Below are positions 1-10,112 of a DNA stretch of 64,000 nucleotides, in pieces; within the stretch, counting starts at the first letter, position 1, and the number at the start of each line of letters is the position of its first letter. The translations under genes and the position numbers were made by a program. This DNA is from Psococerastis gibbosa. Its lineage: Eukaryota > Arthropoda > Insecta > Psocodea > Psocidae. Below the pieces are notes generated by a model. It worked only from the letters and a program-made list of their open reading frames with translations, did no database searches and was not told where the DNA came from. Location: NCBI GenBank assembly GCA_963971405.1, contig OZ020488.1, forward strand, positions 32,011,089 through 32,075,088, in the 5' to 3' direction.

Positions 1-651
1 TCTACTGTGTATACCCGTTGAAAATAATAACAAACAAAAACTGTCAACCATATCCATGAAAGTTGGTTTCAATTGCAGAAAATAAAAAGAGAGAGCATCA
101 GAGGCATTGTTTGAAAGCTATTATTGAGGTGAATGATGCGGAATGCAATGATTTTTGCACCCTTCCCTTTTCATTATGCCCTACCAATACGGAGAGAGCG
201 ACGCTATAATACCGGATATTGAAGGAAATTAAATATCAAGGTAATCCTCTGTGTAACCGGAAACGGTTTGTTGGTTTTGGGGGCAAAGAGGTGCTGCTCC
301 ATGGGGACGCAGCCTGCGGGCATCAGAGGTTATTATTTCCAAACTGGTCTTTGCTGCGTCCCCTTTATCCGATTTTGTCAGTACAGTGCAGTAACCATAC
401 TTAATTAGTGTATGAACTAGAGTTAAACATAGAAGAAATGGGACATTCTAGTATGCAAAACAAATTTGTGGCCACTGGCTGGCTGGCGGCCAGAGAAATA
501 CAAAAAAAAATATTTGTGGCGGGAAACTAGTAACCTATCTCTACTACATGCAACTGTAGTATGGATATGCAATTAATTTGTACCAAAATCGCAATTCAGG
601 TTTGTTGGTTAGAAAAATTAGAAGAAAAAAGTTATCTTCAAAATTGGGTAA

Positions 652-681
652 CCTAACTTAACCTAACCAAACCTAACCTAG
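652..681 (+). repeat. Interstitial insect-type telomere-like pentamers
   Basis: Six in-phase pentamers read CCTAA, CTTAA, CCTAA, CCAAA, CCTAA, CCTAG, so the minus strand is degenerate TTAGG. TTAGG is the common arthropod telomere unit. Thirty bases could arise by chance in AT-rich DNA, or mark an old break repair. Confidence 0.45.
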
Positions 682-1511
682 CTATTTTAACTTAACTTAC
701 TGAAAATGGGTGAGTAGGAACGCATGGGTGAATCGGGACAAAACCTTGCTGTTAGATTTGAGATCGAAATTTTCAGAAGGATGATATGCAGGGAGTTGCT
801 GCCAACCAATCGTTGAGATTGTGACCTCAGAAGAAGAAGCATGGGAAGGGAGAGGGGGCGGGGGTGGGGTGTGAATTGCTCCTCGGCCCAATATCTCTCA
901 ATGGGTTGTAGTGGCTTGACTATTTTGTGTTATAATACAATAGCGAACGGATCCTATGGTATAATATGATGTGAATAAATATATATTCGAGAATGTCGCG
1001 TTAAATTAACGAAACCGGAATGGTTATAATATTTTTGCAATTTCCGCTGCTTACTTTAAAAGCTACGTTTGAGAGAAGAGCGGTTTCTAATAACCAATAT
1101 TGTAATAATAACACGTTCTGTTGATATTCTTCGTTGTTACAAGAGGAAACTCACACCCACCCCCCCCCCCCACCCCTCCACCAACAGTAATAAGCTAACT
1201 TCAAGCAATTTCCATTTTCCGTTTAAATATACGAATCCAGAACATTAAGCAAACGCTGCATTCATCTTTCTTACTGTCATACAATAAGATTGCTTTTTTT
1301 AAGCTTAAAGCTGCGTATAGTAGAATATTGTATTATTAAATATATACTGGCAACGTACTTAAGTATTTCAATAATAAAATTAAACTTTGCAGCAAATTAC
1401 AATATTGGGGTCTATTTTAAATCATTGATACAACTCTAGGTATAGGAAGAAGGTACTTACTCCAGAGGAGCATTATAAAAGTGTCAGAACGAGAAAGTAT
1501 CGTAACTTATA

Positions 1512-1896
1512 AATGAATTGCCTATTTTCAAAAAGGTATCTCCATTTTTTTCGAATATGAGTTTTTGATTGGATCGGATTCCTGGTTAAAAGTCTTATTG
1601 ACAGACATAATACTTTGGCGTTAAAAGAATCTTTCTCACATGCTAAATGCTACTCTGAAGGCTCATTAATAACAGTTTTATCTCCATCCATTCCTTAGGT
1701 TCAAAACGTGCTAGCTGCACCTCTGCCAATCAGTATAGGGTAATGCAATCACGTGCCAAAAATAAAAAAAAACATGGCTCCCACATATTAATTGCAGTTA
1801 AGAGGGATAAGGAATTGAGAGAGAATCGGTTTTCTATCTTTCCTGAAAAGTAAGGTCAAGCGGAGATCGACCCATTTGAAAATAGGCAACTCAAAT
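1512..1896. mobile_element. Small TIR element (MITE candidate)
   Basis: A 15-bp perfect inverted pair, TTGCCTATTTTCAAA at about 1518-1532 and its reverse complement at 1875-1889, brackets about 370 bp. Similarity continues imperfectly past the core on both sides (a shared GTATCTCC/GATCTCC block). No open reading frame lies inside. Only one copy is seen here, so the family is unknown. Confidence 0.4.
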
Positions 1897-1921
1897 CATG
1901 GACTGTCTTTACCAACAACTT

Positions 1922-2819
1922 ATTGCTTTCCAATTTATACGTAGTATAAGGAAAGCTTTGTGATGGTCGAAATTTTCGATTCCGAGATTTCAACGGATTT
2001 ACACGTTTTGAGGTCCCAGGAACCCAAAAAAGTGGTTTTTACAAAATGTCTGTCTGTCGGTCGGTCTGTCGGTCTGTCGGTCTGTCGGTCTGTCGGTCTG
2101 ACTGTTCGTCGATTTCCGGGCAAACTACACAGTGGATTTGAGTGAAATTTGGCATGTAGGTTCACAAAAATCATGCCTCGGGATCATTTTTTTTTTTTTG
2201 GGCTAACTCAATTTGGGGGGGTTTTATTTTCAAAAAACTCCAAAAAAACGTCTAAAAAAATTATTTCTCAAAAACGGCTCCAACGATTTCTTTTAAATTC
2301 TAGTAGATTGTAGTCGTTATTAATGTTGACAAAATGCGGGGGGTCGCTTGCCCCTTGATAGTTTGCTTCTGGGGGTAAAAAAATAAAAATAACTAAATTT
2401 TAATGAAAAAATGACTAAAAAATGCGAAACCTTTCTATCGATGATTTCTACCTTCAAGCATGTTTTAGGTGTTAAATTGAGTAACGAAACCGGATAGGTT
2501 GCTTTCCCAAAAAAATATTTGGTTTTGCCCAAAAAATTATTTTTTGAAAAAAATGATAGAAAATTCGCGCTCAAATGCATTGCATGCCCTGCCATTATTG
2601 CTGTGTGGTAATTAATGTGTTTATTTGACCTATCGAGAATTTACCTCACTTCCAGTGAGGTCAGGTGGACAACCGCCCCCCCCCCCCCCCCGAGATATCG
2701 GAAATTTAACCATAGGAAAAATATTTGCCATAAAATTACTAATTTTCTCTATCTAATAATTTTGATAAATTGGAAAGCATGTTCGAGTGAACTCGGACCG
2801 GCTCTTTTAGATTATTTTC
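1922..2819 (+). repeat. 880-bp dispersed repeat, full copy A
   Basis: This is the best full-length copy of a family also present at 16533, 32489 (minus), 41358, 46242, 54893 and 60402. The left end GCTTTCC...GGAAAGC is itself a small palindrome. The right end carries AAATTGGAAAGC, the inverse of the left terminus, then a CGAGT..ACTCG hairpin. Inside, in order: a (TCTG)n tract, a G-rich stretch, oligo(A) blocks and a poly(C) run at 2676-2690. Both strands give short open frames only, so it is non-autonomous. Class is uncertain: TIR-like ends suggest a DNA element, while the hairpin near the right end would also fit a Helitron-type end. Confidence 0.8.
2043..2102 (+). repeat. (TCTG)n microsatellite inside the 880-bp repeat
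   Basis: About fifteen TCTG/TCGG tetramers. The copies at 46368, 60523 and 33186 (minus) carry the same microsatellite at the same internal place with different lengths, so it belongs to the element and has expanded independently. Confidence 0.9.
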
Positions 2820-3092
2820 GCATCGTTTTAAAATCAAATAACAACAATTAGAGAAAAAGGGTAAGCCTACCTATTTAACTTTGCAGAAGTCTCTGCATGC
2901 AGGGGAATTAAATTAAGGAAGATTTGGGGGAAATGGCAGGAAGCAGAGACCTGATTCTCCGCCGCGGGGGTGATGTGCTGGCAAATTTGGTGCAGTCTTA
3001 GTAAAAGTGAAGACTCGCATTCGAAATCGCTTTCCCCCAATTTTTCCGTAATATCTTTCTTTCTTTAACTCAAAGTCAGTATTTTTACTCAC

Positions 3093-3233
3093 CATTTGGT
3101 CCAACCATGCCGGTCAAGTCTTTCATCCAATAATTTATAGACTTCGGATATGCTTCAGAACTGCATTCTAATGTCACCTGTTCTCCCAAGTAAGCTCCAA
3201 CAAGTTGATTTGGAATGTGAATCATTGGTGGAA
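3093..3233 (-). CDS. DIP-like gene, exon 5 seen: first half of Ig3
   Basis: This 141-bp exon begins after a TTTTCAG acceptor (AG at 3235-3234) and ends before GTGAGT (3092-3087). It enters in phase 1: the T from the previous exon completes a Phe codon, giving FPPMIHIPNQLVGAYLGEQ. This is the Ig2-Ig3 linker and A/B strands of DIP proteins. The first Ig3 cysteine is in VTLEC and the core tryptophan in SINYW; the block AYPKSINYW is a strong DIP signature. It leaves in phase 1 after VGPN. The second cysteine of Ig3 must be in the next exon, which is not in the window. Where most family members have a Trp in the PPMIW position this copy has His, a mild difference. Confidence 0.95.
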
Positions 3234-4938
3234 CTGAAAATTAGTTCAATTAAAACAGTAATCAGTAATGTAGCTTAAGTACTGTGCGTACAGTAGAAAT
3301 TTAAGCGTAGTCTACCCTACCTAGTGAATAAGCAATAATAAGAGCTTAATTTAAAATCCAGCTGACAAACTTTCCCTTAGTTAATTTTTAATTGTATTGT
3401 ATTATATATGTATCTTTTGAGATATCGTCTCCCTAAGGTCAGAAGAGGGTAATTTCGAAATAATTGCGTTTAAAGAAACTTTTGCTCATAACAAGCAGTC
3501 AGATACGCCCTATTAATGATTTGTTTTTCGGCACATGGAAAGGTATTGTCGAATTTACGACATGGTCTCTAAATCTGATCATAACTCAATTTCTTCCCCA
3601 AAAATTTTGGTTACGTCCTTCTCACTTTAGGGTGACGATGTGGCCTAGGATAATTTATTGGGGAAATTTTACATTTGTTGGGTAAATTGCACAATTCGGT
3701 CTGATTGCTGAACTTGCCAAAATATAGCCTATTTCCGAAATCTGCTTCCGCTATGATTTATATACTGTGGGCAGTACATTATACGACTGCATGGAGGTAG
3801 GGGTCAATGCCCTCCAACCAAATTTAGACTTCGCCTGCGGTATTGCAATTATGCAACTTGTTTGAAAACCGAGTTCTCTCAATGAAGTATATGTACATTT
3901 TTTTCTAAATGTATTTATCTTGTGATGCAATAAAATAAATAATGCATTTTTCTGTTACTAAGCCAACCTAGAGGGGTTAGGGCTATAAAGTCCTCTCTTA
4001 CACTCAACTAGGAAAGCCTGTTATCCATGTCCTCCGAAGCATCGCTAGAGAATTTAGCAAGTTAGGAATAGCCTTTTACAATATTAAACTCCACACCACT
4101 ACTCTTCATGTTTTCCTAAGAAAAAAATGTAGCTTGAACTTGTATATTGCATACATCACTATTCACACGTCTACTATTTTTTTTAATTTTTTTTTTTTAA
4201 ATAAAAGGTTAATCGCGTACAAACAAGTTAATGAATGTATGCGATTAAACTCTTCAATCGCCTCACTAAGTCACCTGATAGGTACTTGTGTCGAGTTGCG
4301 ACACGTCTCCGACCGCAAGGTGTGCAGATACACGCTCATGTACAAGCACGCTACCGCCTTGCCACCGAAGTCGCAAATTGCACTGGCCTAAAACACAACC
4401 ATACCTAGGCCAGTGGTCTGCAAAGTGAGGCTCCTGAGCAGCAAGTGACTCCTTGGCTCAGACCAAAATATCCACGGAGGGTGCAATAATATTTTCATCA
4501 AAAAAAAAAAAAAAAATCGGAAGAAAACAATTACATCTTATTTTGATAAATTACAATTCTTCTATAAGTCGAGAAAATGCATAATTTTTGTATAAGTTAA
4601 AAGTTAAAAAATATATGGGTACCTAATTAAAATTTACCTATATATCGTTGTAAAAATACGTAACTAACATAGAGTTGACTCCCTTTTTTTAATTGTTGAA
4701 ACGTTCATATTTGACTCTTTGGCTAATAAGTTTGCCACCCACTGACATAGGTAATGAAGAGCAGGCTACGTCGATGTCAATTTTCCTAGACATTATAGAG
4801 TTATTACTGTAGCTAAGATAAAATTATATTATAATATTATATTATATTGATCCAATTCGATACAGAATGGACACTACAATAAAATTATATACCGCATGGC
4901 TTCAGTCATATAGTACGGTATATAACAATATGACTTAC
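3234..4938 (-). other. Intron between Ig2b and Ig3 exons (1.7 kb)
   Basis: Donor GTAAGT at 4938 and acceptor TTTTCAG ending at 3234. It contains an antisense SINE fragment near 3946-4062 and oligo(T)/oligo(A) runs near 4170-4200 and 4500-4516. Nothing else is recognisable. Confidence 0.85.
3946..4062 (-). repeat. SINE fragment (same family as 47309 and 61278)
   Basis: Read on the minus strand it gives the family's conserved body: an AGGCTTTCCTAGTTGAGTG block, AGGACTTTATAGCCCTAAC, then CTAGGTTGGCTTAGTAA. The T-rich tail (TTATTTATTT on the sense strand) is degraded. Located in the Ig2-Ig3 intron, antisense-matched to the gene direction. Confidence 0.7.
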
Positions 4939-5067
4939 AATGGACGGTAACCTGGATCCTTTTGCTAACGCTAGGGGGCACCCCATTTGATGCAATACAA
5001 AGATAAGCTCCCATGTGAAGACGGCTTATCCTTGAAATATTTAATGACGGTCCTTCAACATATAAAG
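4939..5067 (-). CDS. DIP-like gene, exon 4 seen: second half of Ig2
   Basis: A 129-bp exon with no long open frame around it, found from its family motif. The acceptor is a long pyrimidine tract ending in CAG (AG at 5069-5068); the donor is a perfect GTAAGT at 4938-4933. It enters in phase 1 (G|CT gives Ala) and leaves in phase 1 (T|TT gives Phe with the next exon). The translation reads LYVEGPSLNISRISRLHMG, then AYLCIASNGVPPSVSKRIQ and VTVH. This supplies strands D to G of Ig2 with its second cysteine (AYLC). NIS is a possible N-glycosylation site. The exon length is a multiple of three with equal phases, so skipping it would keep the frame but break Ig2. Confidence 0.96.
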
Positions 5068-6288
5068 CTGAAAAAAAATAATTTTATATGAAAAAACGGT
5101 AATTTACAGAAAGAGCCTTTATCTGCTTTATAATCGCAAAAGTTTTCTATATGACTGTTGTATTGTTGAGTCGGATAAAAATACAGGACAGAGAAAAAAG
5201 GTAGCTCTTAGGTTTCATTATTAACGCAATTCGCTTTTTAAATTGGTCATAAGGGCATGATAATAGTATTTAAATTGTGATGTACAATATTTAGGAAGGC
5301 ACTCATACTTTATGTTAATTATCGTAGGGCTCACAATTTCCTTACTAATAACAATTTTGTCGAAGACCCGAGTTTGATATATTTTTCGAAAAGTCGATTG
5401 TATTATTAAATGTAATTGCAAAGGTGGTTGACCACGGCCCATCAGCCCGGATTCTACTGGTTCTTCATTAATTAATTGTGTTGTTATTCAATTCTTTTAC
5501 AATCTTTCACATTCTTTCAAGACTGCACTCGTAGTAAGTAATCCGAGCATTCAACCAAGTACTTGGGTACAGGCTATGCATTAAGGCCAAACCGGAGAGT
5601 TGTGACCTTGAGCGTTGAGTGTTGAATACATAGAAATATAATAGAACTGGAGCGGCGGGAGCCATGATATGCCTTACGAGGCACCCGTTAACCATAAGCC
5701 AACTATCAGAGATAAGTACCAACGCAAAAGATATCGAAGTCTTACACATTGCAGCATAGCAAAGCGGATATCTGGGCCCGGTCAAATATTCTGTACTTAG
5801 CTTGTGCAGGCTACACTAGCAGCCATATTGATAACGGTCTCCAGCCACAGGATGGTTGAATAACAATTTTATAAACAAAGCCCCGCGTCACGTACCTGGT
5901 CCTTATCTCACCTGTATTATTTCAAATAATTGCAGTTTTACCTATTGCTAGCGCTTTACAGTCAAATTAAGTGTTAATATTTCCAGGCATATGCATTTAA
6001 TTACAAAAAGTTGGAGGTATTTCTTCCCTGTGGGGCACGTAAAAATGTTCTAAGAGGTATGTTTTTAAATGCTTCATGCACGAATTTGAGACCTATAGTA
6101 ATAGTAATTTTAGTTTGGCTGGATAGCTTAAGCATGTCTACGCGTATACTAGTCCCTCCTATCGATTATTGCTATGCCCCTGCGGTTTAAAACGTGTATT
6201 AGGAACCCCCTGCAAAGTCATTTCACGTGACCCCCTCCGGTTTGGCCTTAAGTTCGTTCACAAGCTCCCATCACCATAACCTTTTTAC
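5068..6288 (-). other. Intron inside Ig2 (1.2 kb)
   Basis: Splits Ig2 between its C and D strands. The donor is either GTAAAG at 6294 or GTAAAA at 6288; the acceptor is the CAG ending at 5068. No repeat family or coding sequence is recognised. Confidence 0.8.
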
Positions 6289-6447
6289 CTTTACCAGGGT
6301 GTCCATAGTGAATGTGCTCTCCATTTTCTCTTTTCCAAGTTATGTTGGGCTCAGGAGTGCCCTTAGCAGCGCACAGAAGGCTGACGTTGCTCCCCTCTCG
6401 GGCAATAATATCAGTGCTGGTTGGCGAATCTAGGATATCCGGAGGAA
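6289..6447 (-). CDS. DIP-like gene, exon 3 seen: first half of Ig2
   Basis: The acceptor is TTGTTGCAG (AG at 6449-6448). The G from the previous exon completes Val, giving the diagnostic linker VVVPPDILDSPTSTD across the junction. Next come the B strand with the first Ig2 cysteine (SNVSLLCAAKG) and the core tryptophan (EPNITWKREN). NVS and NIT are possible N-glycosylation sites. Two donors six bases apart fit: ending at 6295 (CTG|GTAAAG) or at 6289 (AAG|GTAAAA). Both keep phase 1 and differ by Gly-Lys. I chose 6289 because AAG matches the exon-end consensus better and the longer C-D loop suits the family. A LINE remnant starts about 70 bp outside the acceptor. Confidence 0.93.
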
Positions 6448-6516
6448 CTGCAACAACAGGATTACTAGATACTAAGTTACTAAATACTAAGTTACTACGT
6501 GAGGGCCAATTAATTA

Positions 6517-6698
6517 TTAGGTTCCGACACCTGGTTGACGACACCTGCCCGCTATGCAACATCGGATGCATGAACGAGGATCAATTAAGAGTGTGCACTG
6601 CCTTAACCCACGACACTACAAATCGCTACTGGGAAGCTCAGCGTTATGAATGGCTGAACAGCCTCGGACGGGCGTTGGATAATAAAGTAAAGTAAAAA
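6517..6698 (+). pseudogene. Non-LTR retrotransposon ORF2 C-terminus, remnant
   Basis: The plus-strand frame reads DTCPLCN, then MNEDQLRVCTAL and TNRYWEAQR before a stop. Cys-x2-Cys followed by a 'DHL..C' motif and a Tyr-Trp-x-Ala-Arg block is typical of the C-terminal end of Jockey/R1-type non-LTR retrotransposons of insects. Only the last ~60 codons survive, so it is a 5'-truncated dead copy. It lies antisense to the DIP gene about 70 bp from the Ig2 splice acceptor. Confidence 0.55.
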
Positions 6699-7284
6699 GA
6701 CGTAAGAAAGAAGTAAGTAATTATTAGGTTTAAAATTGGAAATAGTAAGGAAATTACCTAAGGTATAAGTAACCAATTGCCAATATGAAAATCTATTTTT
6801 TAAATTCAACAAGAACATTTCATACGATATTTTACATGGCCCGCAATCTATGCACCTACTGTATATAACTTGTATTGATAAGGTGTAATTAACTAGGTAG
6901 GCATAATTTCAATTCAAATTCAAATCGTGTATTTTGCTTTCCTTTGTAAGTAGGGTAGTTAAGGTCGACTGTCACATAGAATATGCATTGGATTCCATTG
7001 AAATCTTATGAATTTTATTAATTTTTTGAAATAATAAGGACAGAACTTAAAAAGCAGGGCAAATAAAATTACTAATTCCACTATCAAAAATTTAATCTAA
7101 AGGAGCTTTTGTAAAACAAATTAAACACTATTTTATGACATAAACTTCATTTGCTTCAAAAAATATTGAGAAGGTCCATGGGTTAAATTTTGTTCTGGCT
7201 TGTGCTTTCAATCTTGAAACAGCAAAGTTGCAGATATTCAAATTTTAGCGTTACCTCATAGGCATTTCAGCAATATTACTCTCT

Positions 7285-7765
7285 TAAATATATATATATA
7301 TATATTTTTTTATATATATTTCGACTGTCCGTGTGTATGTTCCGAGCCTCCTCTCAAACGACTGGACCGATTATGATGAATATTGTTGTGTGTGTTCAAG
7401 GAGATTCGAGGTGGTTTAGATTAACACTTTCGTCCACTGGAGAATGTTTTTATAATTTGATTTTGGAATATTTTACATTGGTGCGTGTACATGGCTGCTG
7501 GTACTGCCGACGTCAACCGACATCTAGCGGCAGATTGCGCTACCATTAATTTTCGTTTATCCCGACAGTTGGTGCTGCGCGTGTGTTAAGTGTGACCACA
7601 ATTAATTGACATGAGCAGTGACTGCGAGGCTGTAGATCGAGCTGCCGCCTGATTTACATGAGCAGTCATCGCGAGGCCGAAGGCCGAGCTGCCGCCCGCG
7701 GCAGGCGCAAATGGTGGAGGCAGCAGCCTAAGGCTGCGCCGGGAACCGCTTGTTTGATATATATT
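7285..7765 (+). mobile_element. Helitron-like non-autonomous block (tentative)
   Basis: It starts with a (TA)n tract, followed by TCAAACGACTGGACCGATTA-type sequence, a phrase common in arthropod Helitron-derived repeats. Near the right side, GCAGCC-TAA-GGCTGC at about 7720-7734 forms a perfect short hairpin, followed by GCCGGGAACCGCTTGT. A canonical CTRR terminus is not clear, so class and borders are uncertain. The interior is GC-rich relative to the rest of the intron and holds a ~50-bp tandem duplication. Confidence 0.4.
7609..7704 (+). repeat. Tandem duplication of a ~50-bp GC-rich unit
   Basis: Two units each start with ACATGAGCAGT, continue with a GCGAGGC block and end with CGAGCTGCCGCC. 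They differ by small substitutions, so the duplication is not recent. Confidence 0.7.
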
Positions 7766-8487
7766 TGCAACACTTCAGTTATTGACATCGCCAAAATTGC
7801 TTTCCGCATTAAAACTAGTCATCTGAATAACTGCTGAATTTTCTCCTTAATTTGACAATAGAGTGTTCTCCAACATTCTGCGGCCTGTCTTCAACGCCAT
7901 AAACGCTTCAGTTGCCACGAATCGGAATTTAATTTAGATTAGAATTAGAAACTCAAGTTATTTCCTTAAGAGGCGACTCCGCATTCAACAAGAGGCCAAT
8001 CAGGACGGGAATCTCGAGGGTGAGATCATATTTCACTGTTTCACCTTTCTGATATCAGCAGTTTAAATTTCCTAATAGCAGTCACAGGAGCACTATTGTA
8101 CAATATTATTCGTCACCGTTTTGGGAAATAATACCAGGTGGTTTGAGATCGGTCGAGACAGGTAGAAACTGATCAACTGGATATAAAAGTAGGCTATTAA
8201 CGATTTAAGCAAAAGCAGTAGGCCTATTCAGAAGTAGCATACGTAATAGATTGCCAACATTTGAAACCACAACTTCAAAGTCGCAGAACGCCTATTTACT
8301 GTGTATTTAAAAATAATTTCAGCATACGTTGTGTAAAATGGAAATTTACTTTTTTATTTTAATATTTCCCAAAAACCAGGATGACCTTCCATGGCGTATG
8401 TAGGTATAGTGAAGCGGCAAAAAGTCGTTTTCTAGTCTAAGCGGGTAATTTTCGGCATAAGCCCAATGCAGTCACAGCTGCAATACT

Positions 8488-9170
8488 TTTTTTTTTTTTT
8501 TTTTTAATTGGGGTACAGGTGTTACCTGTGTGCACTTAAGCCTATTTGGCCTATCGTGCCCCTACAACAAAGTATCTACACAACTTCTACATCTCTTCCT
8601 CGAGAACTATCTCCCTCAGGAGAACCAGGATCTTGAGGGGATTTAGAAGTGGTATGTCTTTTACATGTAACTGCAAGCTAACCGAGCATGCTGCTCTTCT
8701 TCGTGCGATTGCATCGCAGTGAAGGAGGATGTGCTTGGGGTCCTCCACTCCTTCATTGCAGAATCTGCAAGACTGTAGTTGTATCCCCAAGAGACCCTAG
8801 GACCAAAGACGCCAAGGCCTGTTCTTGGTTTTGTACGTCCTAGATTAGAGCCATCAGTAAACCACTTGATTGTGTGACTATTGAGAATTCTTGCTGATTC
8901 GCAGTATTCTTTCTTTGTCCCTAATATAGTTTCGAATTCCCTCCTAAAACAGTATTTTGGATGGATTCTATCGCTTGGCATATCCAGGCAGTGGTCAGAC
9001 GTAGTCAGAGAGGCTGAGTCTCTCTTAACTGCCCTTCCACTCCTTTTTAACCCGCTCCTAATAATGCCCTTTCGGCTGAAGTTTCCACTGCAACATGGAG
9101 GGGTGGGAAGTCCAGTACTATCTCCATTGCTGCAGTGGGACAGGATTTCATAGCCCCTGTAAAGCATCAT
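8488..9170 (-). pseudogene. Non-LTR retrotransposon 3' end with RNase H remnant and poly(A)
   Basis: On the minus strand one frame carries the start of an RNase H domain (IKWFTDGSNLGRTKPRTG, with the first catalytic Asp in TDGS). At about 8795 the frame jumps directly into a C-terminal zinc-finger motif in another frame (CRFCNEGVEDPKHILLHC). The rest of RNase H (the Glu and later Asp residues) is missing, so the copy has an internal deletion plus a frame change. About 95 bp of 3' UTR then leads into a poly(A) tail (T-run at 8488-8505 on the plus strand). R1/Jockey-like by domain order. Confidence 0.75.
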
Positions 9171-9596
9171 GTTAGAGAATACGGTCTTCTGAATTTAGCC
9201 ATAATTTGCATACCTAATTCAGAGAAAAATTCTCATGTGGTTTGATTTTGCCGTGTCCTTGAAGCCATGACCAATGGTATGGTTACAGCAGGAAAAGACA
9301 GGCTGTTGCAATAGTTAGATTACCAATTATTACTGAGCCTATATTGGGTAGAACTGTGTTTTTTTTTTAAATTTGTTGTTATTTTCTTTTTTTATGTTGG
9401 AGCCCTACAACCTGGAAACATTTCCTTTGCCATTTGCTATGACATTTCCCCCTACCGCTGTTGGTCGTTTTAGCAATTATGGTCAGCCGACATTTATTTC
9501 TGTATATCTTTGTAGTTTCCATAATAAAGTGAATATTTATAAATTTATGTTTATTTTATTTTTTTATCGTTGGGTGCAACATTTTTGCACACAATA

Positions 9597-9784
9597 AGTA
9601 GGACAAGTAGGGTAGTGGAACGAACCCTAACTTCCACCTGATTTTCTGGCCGTGCTTCGGAGGGCATGTAAAGCAGGCGGTCTCGGGCTTCCCTAGTTCA
9701 GTGCAAAATAGGGCTTTATAGCCCTAACGCCACTAGGTTGGCCCAGTAATAGAACAAAAAAGTCATTATTTATTTATTTTATTT
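9597..9784 (+). mobile_element. tRNA-derived SINE, copy
   Basis: The head has an A-box-like GTAGGGTAGTGG. The body has GGAGGGCATGTAAAGCAGGC, a CGGGCTTCCCTAGTTCAGTG block, an AGGGCTTTATAGCCCT hairpin, then CTAGGTTGGC. It ends in AAAAAAGTCATTATTTATTTATTT. Copies at 24945, 47309 and 61278 share the order. Confidence 0.8.
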
Positions 9785-10112
9785 ATTTAATAGCCTACTA
9801 ACTATACACATATACATTTCAAATATGATTTCAAGCATCTTCATTACATAATTATTGTAGGCCTATTACTGTAATAAATATATACATATAAATAATATTA
9901 CATAATTACTATAATAAATAATGATCCGGATTTTGACATATTTACATAAGTTAAAACAACAGTAAAGTTAATCTATCTGTGAGGTAAAAGGAAATTATGT
10001 TTTTTACTATTACAGTACAATCATGTTCCATCAAATAAAAAGGAAATGGAAGGGTGTACAAAAATGAAAGTCACAAAGGAAACTTTACACAATGCATTCG
10101 GTCTGGTCAGTT

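Larger units (their letters stand above)
1..3092 (-). other. Intron downstream of the Ig3 exon (partial)
   Basis: Taken as intron because the Ig3 exon ends at 3093 in a GTGAGT donor and the rest of Ig3 (a Y-x-C motif and the G strand) is not seen on the minus strand here. It holds telomere-like pentamers at 652-681, a short TIR element at 1512-1896 and a full copy of an 880-bp dispersed repeat at 1922-2819. A poly(C) run lies near 1160. From 1 to 650 and from 700 to 1500 I see only AT-rich sequence with no convincing coding signal. Confidence 0.7.

Noticed and set aside
6248-6571. 107-codon frame starting with Met at 6571 as a stand-alone Ig gene
   Set aside because: The part before 6447 is intron plus retroelement remnant and the part after 6289 is intron. 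Only 6447-6289 is coding, as shown by the acceptor, donor and phase.
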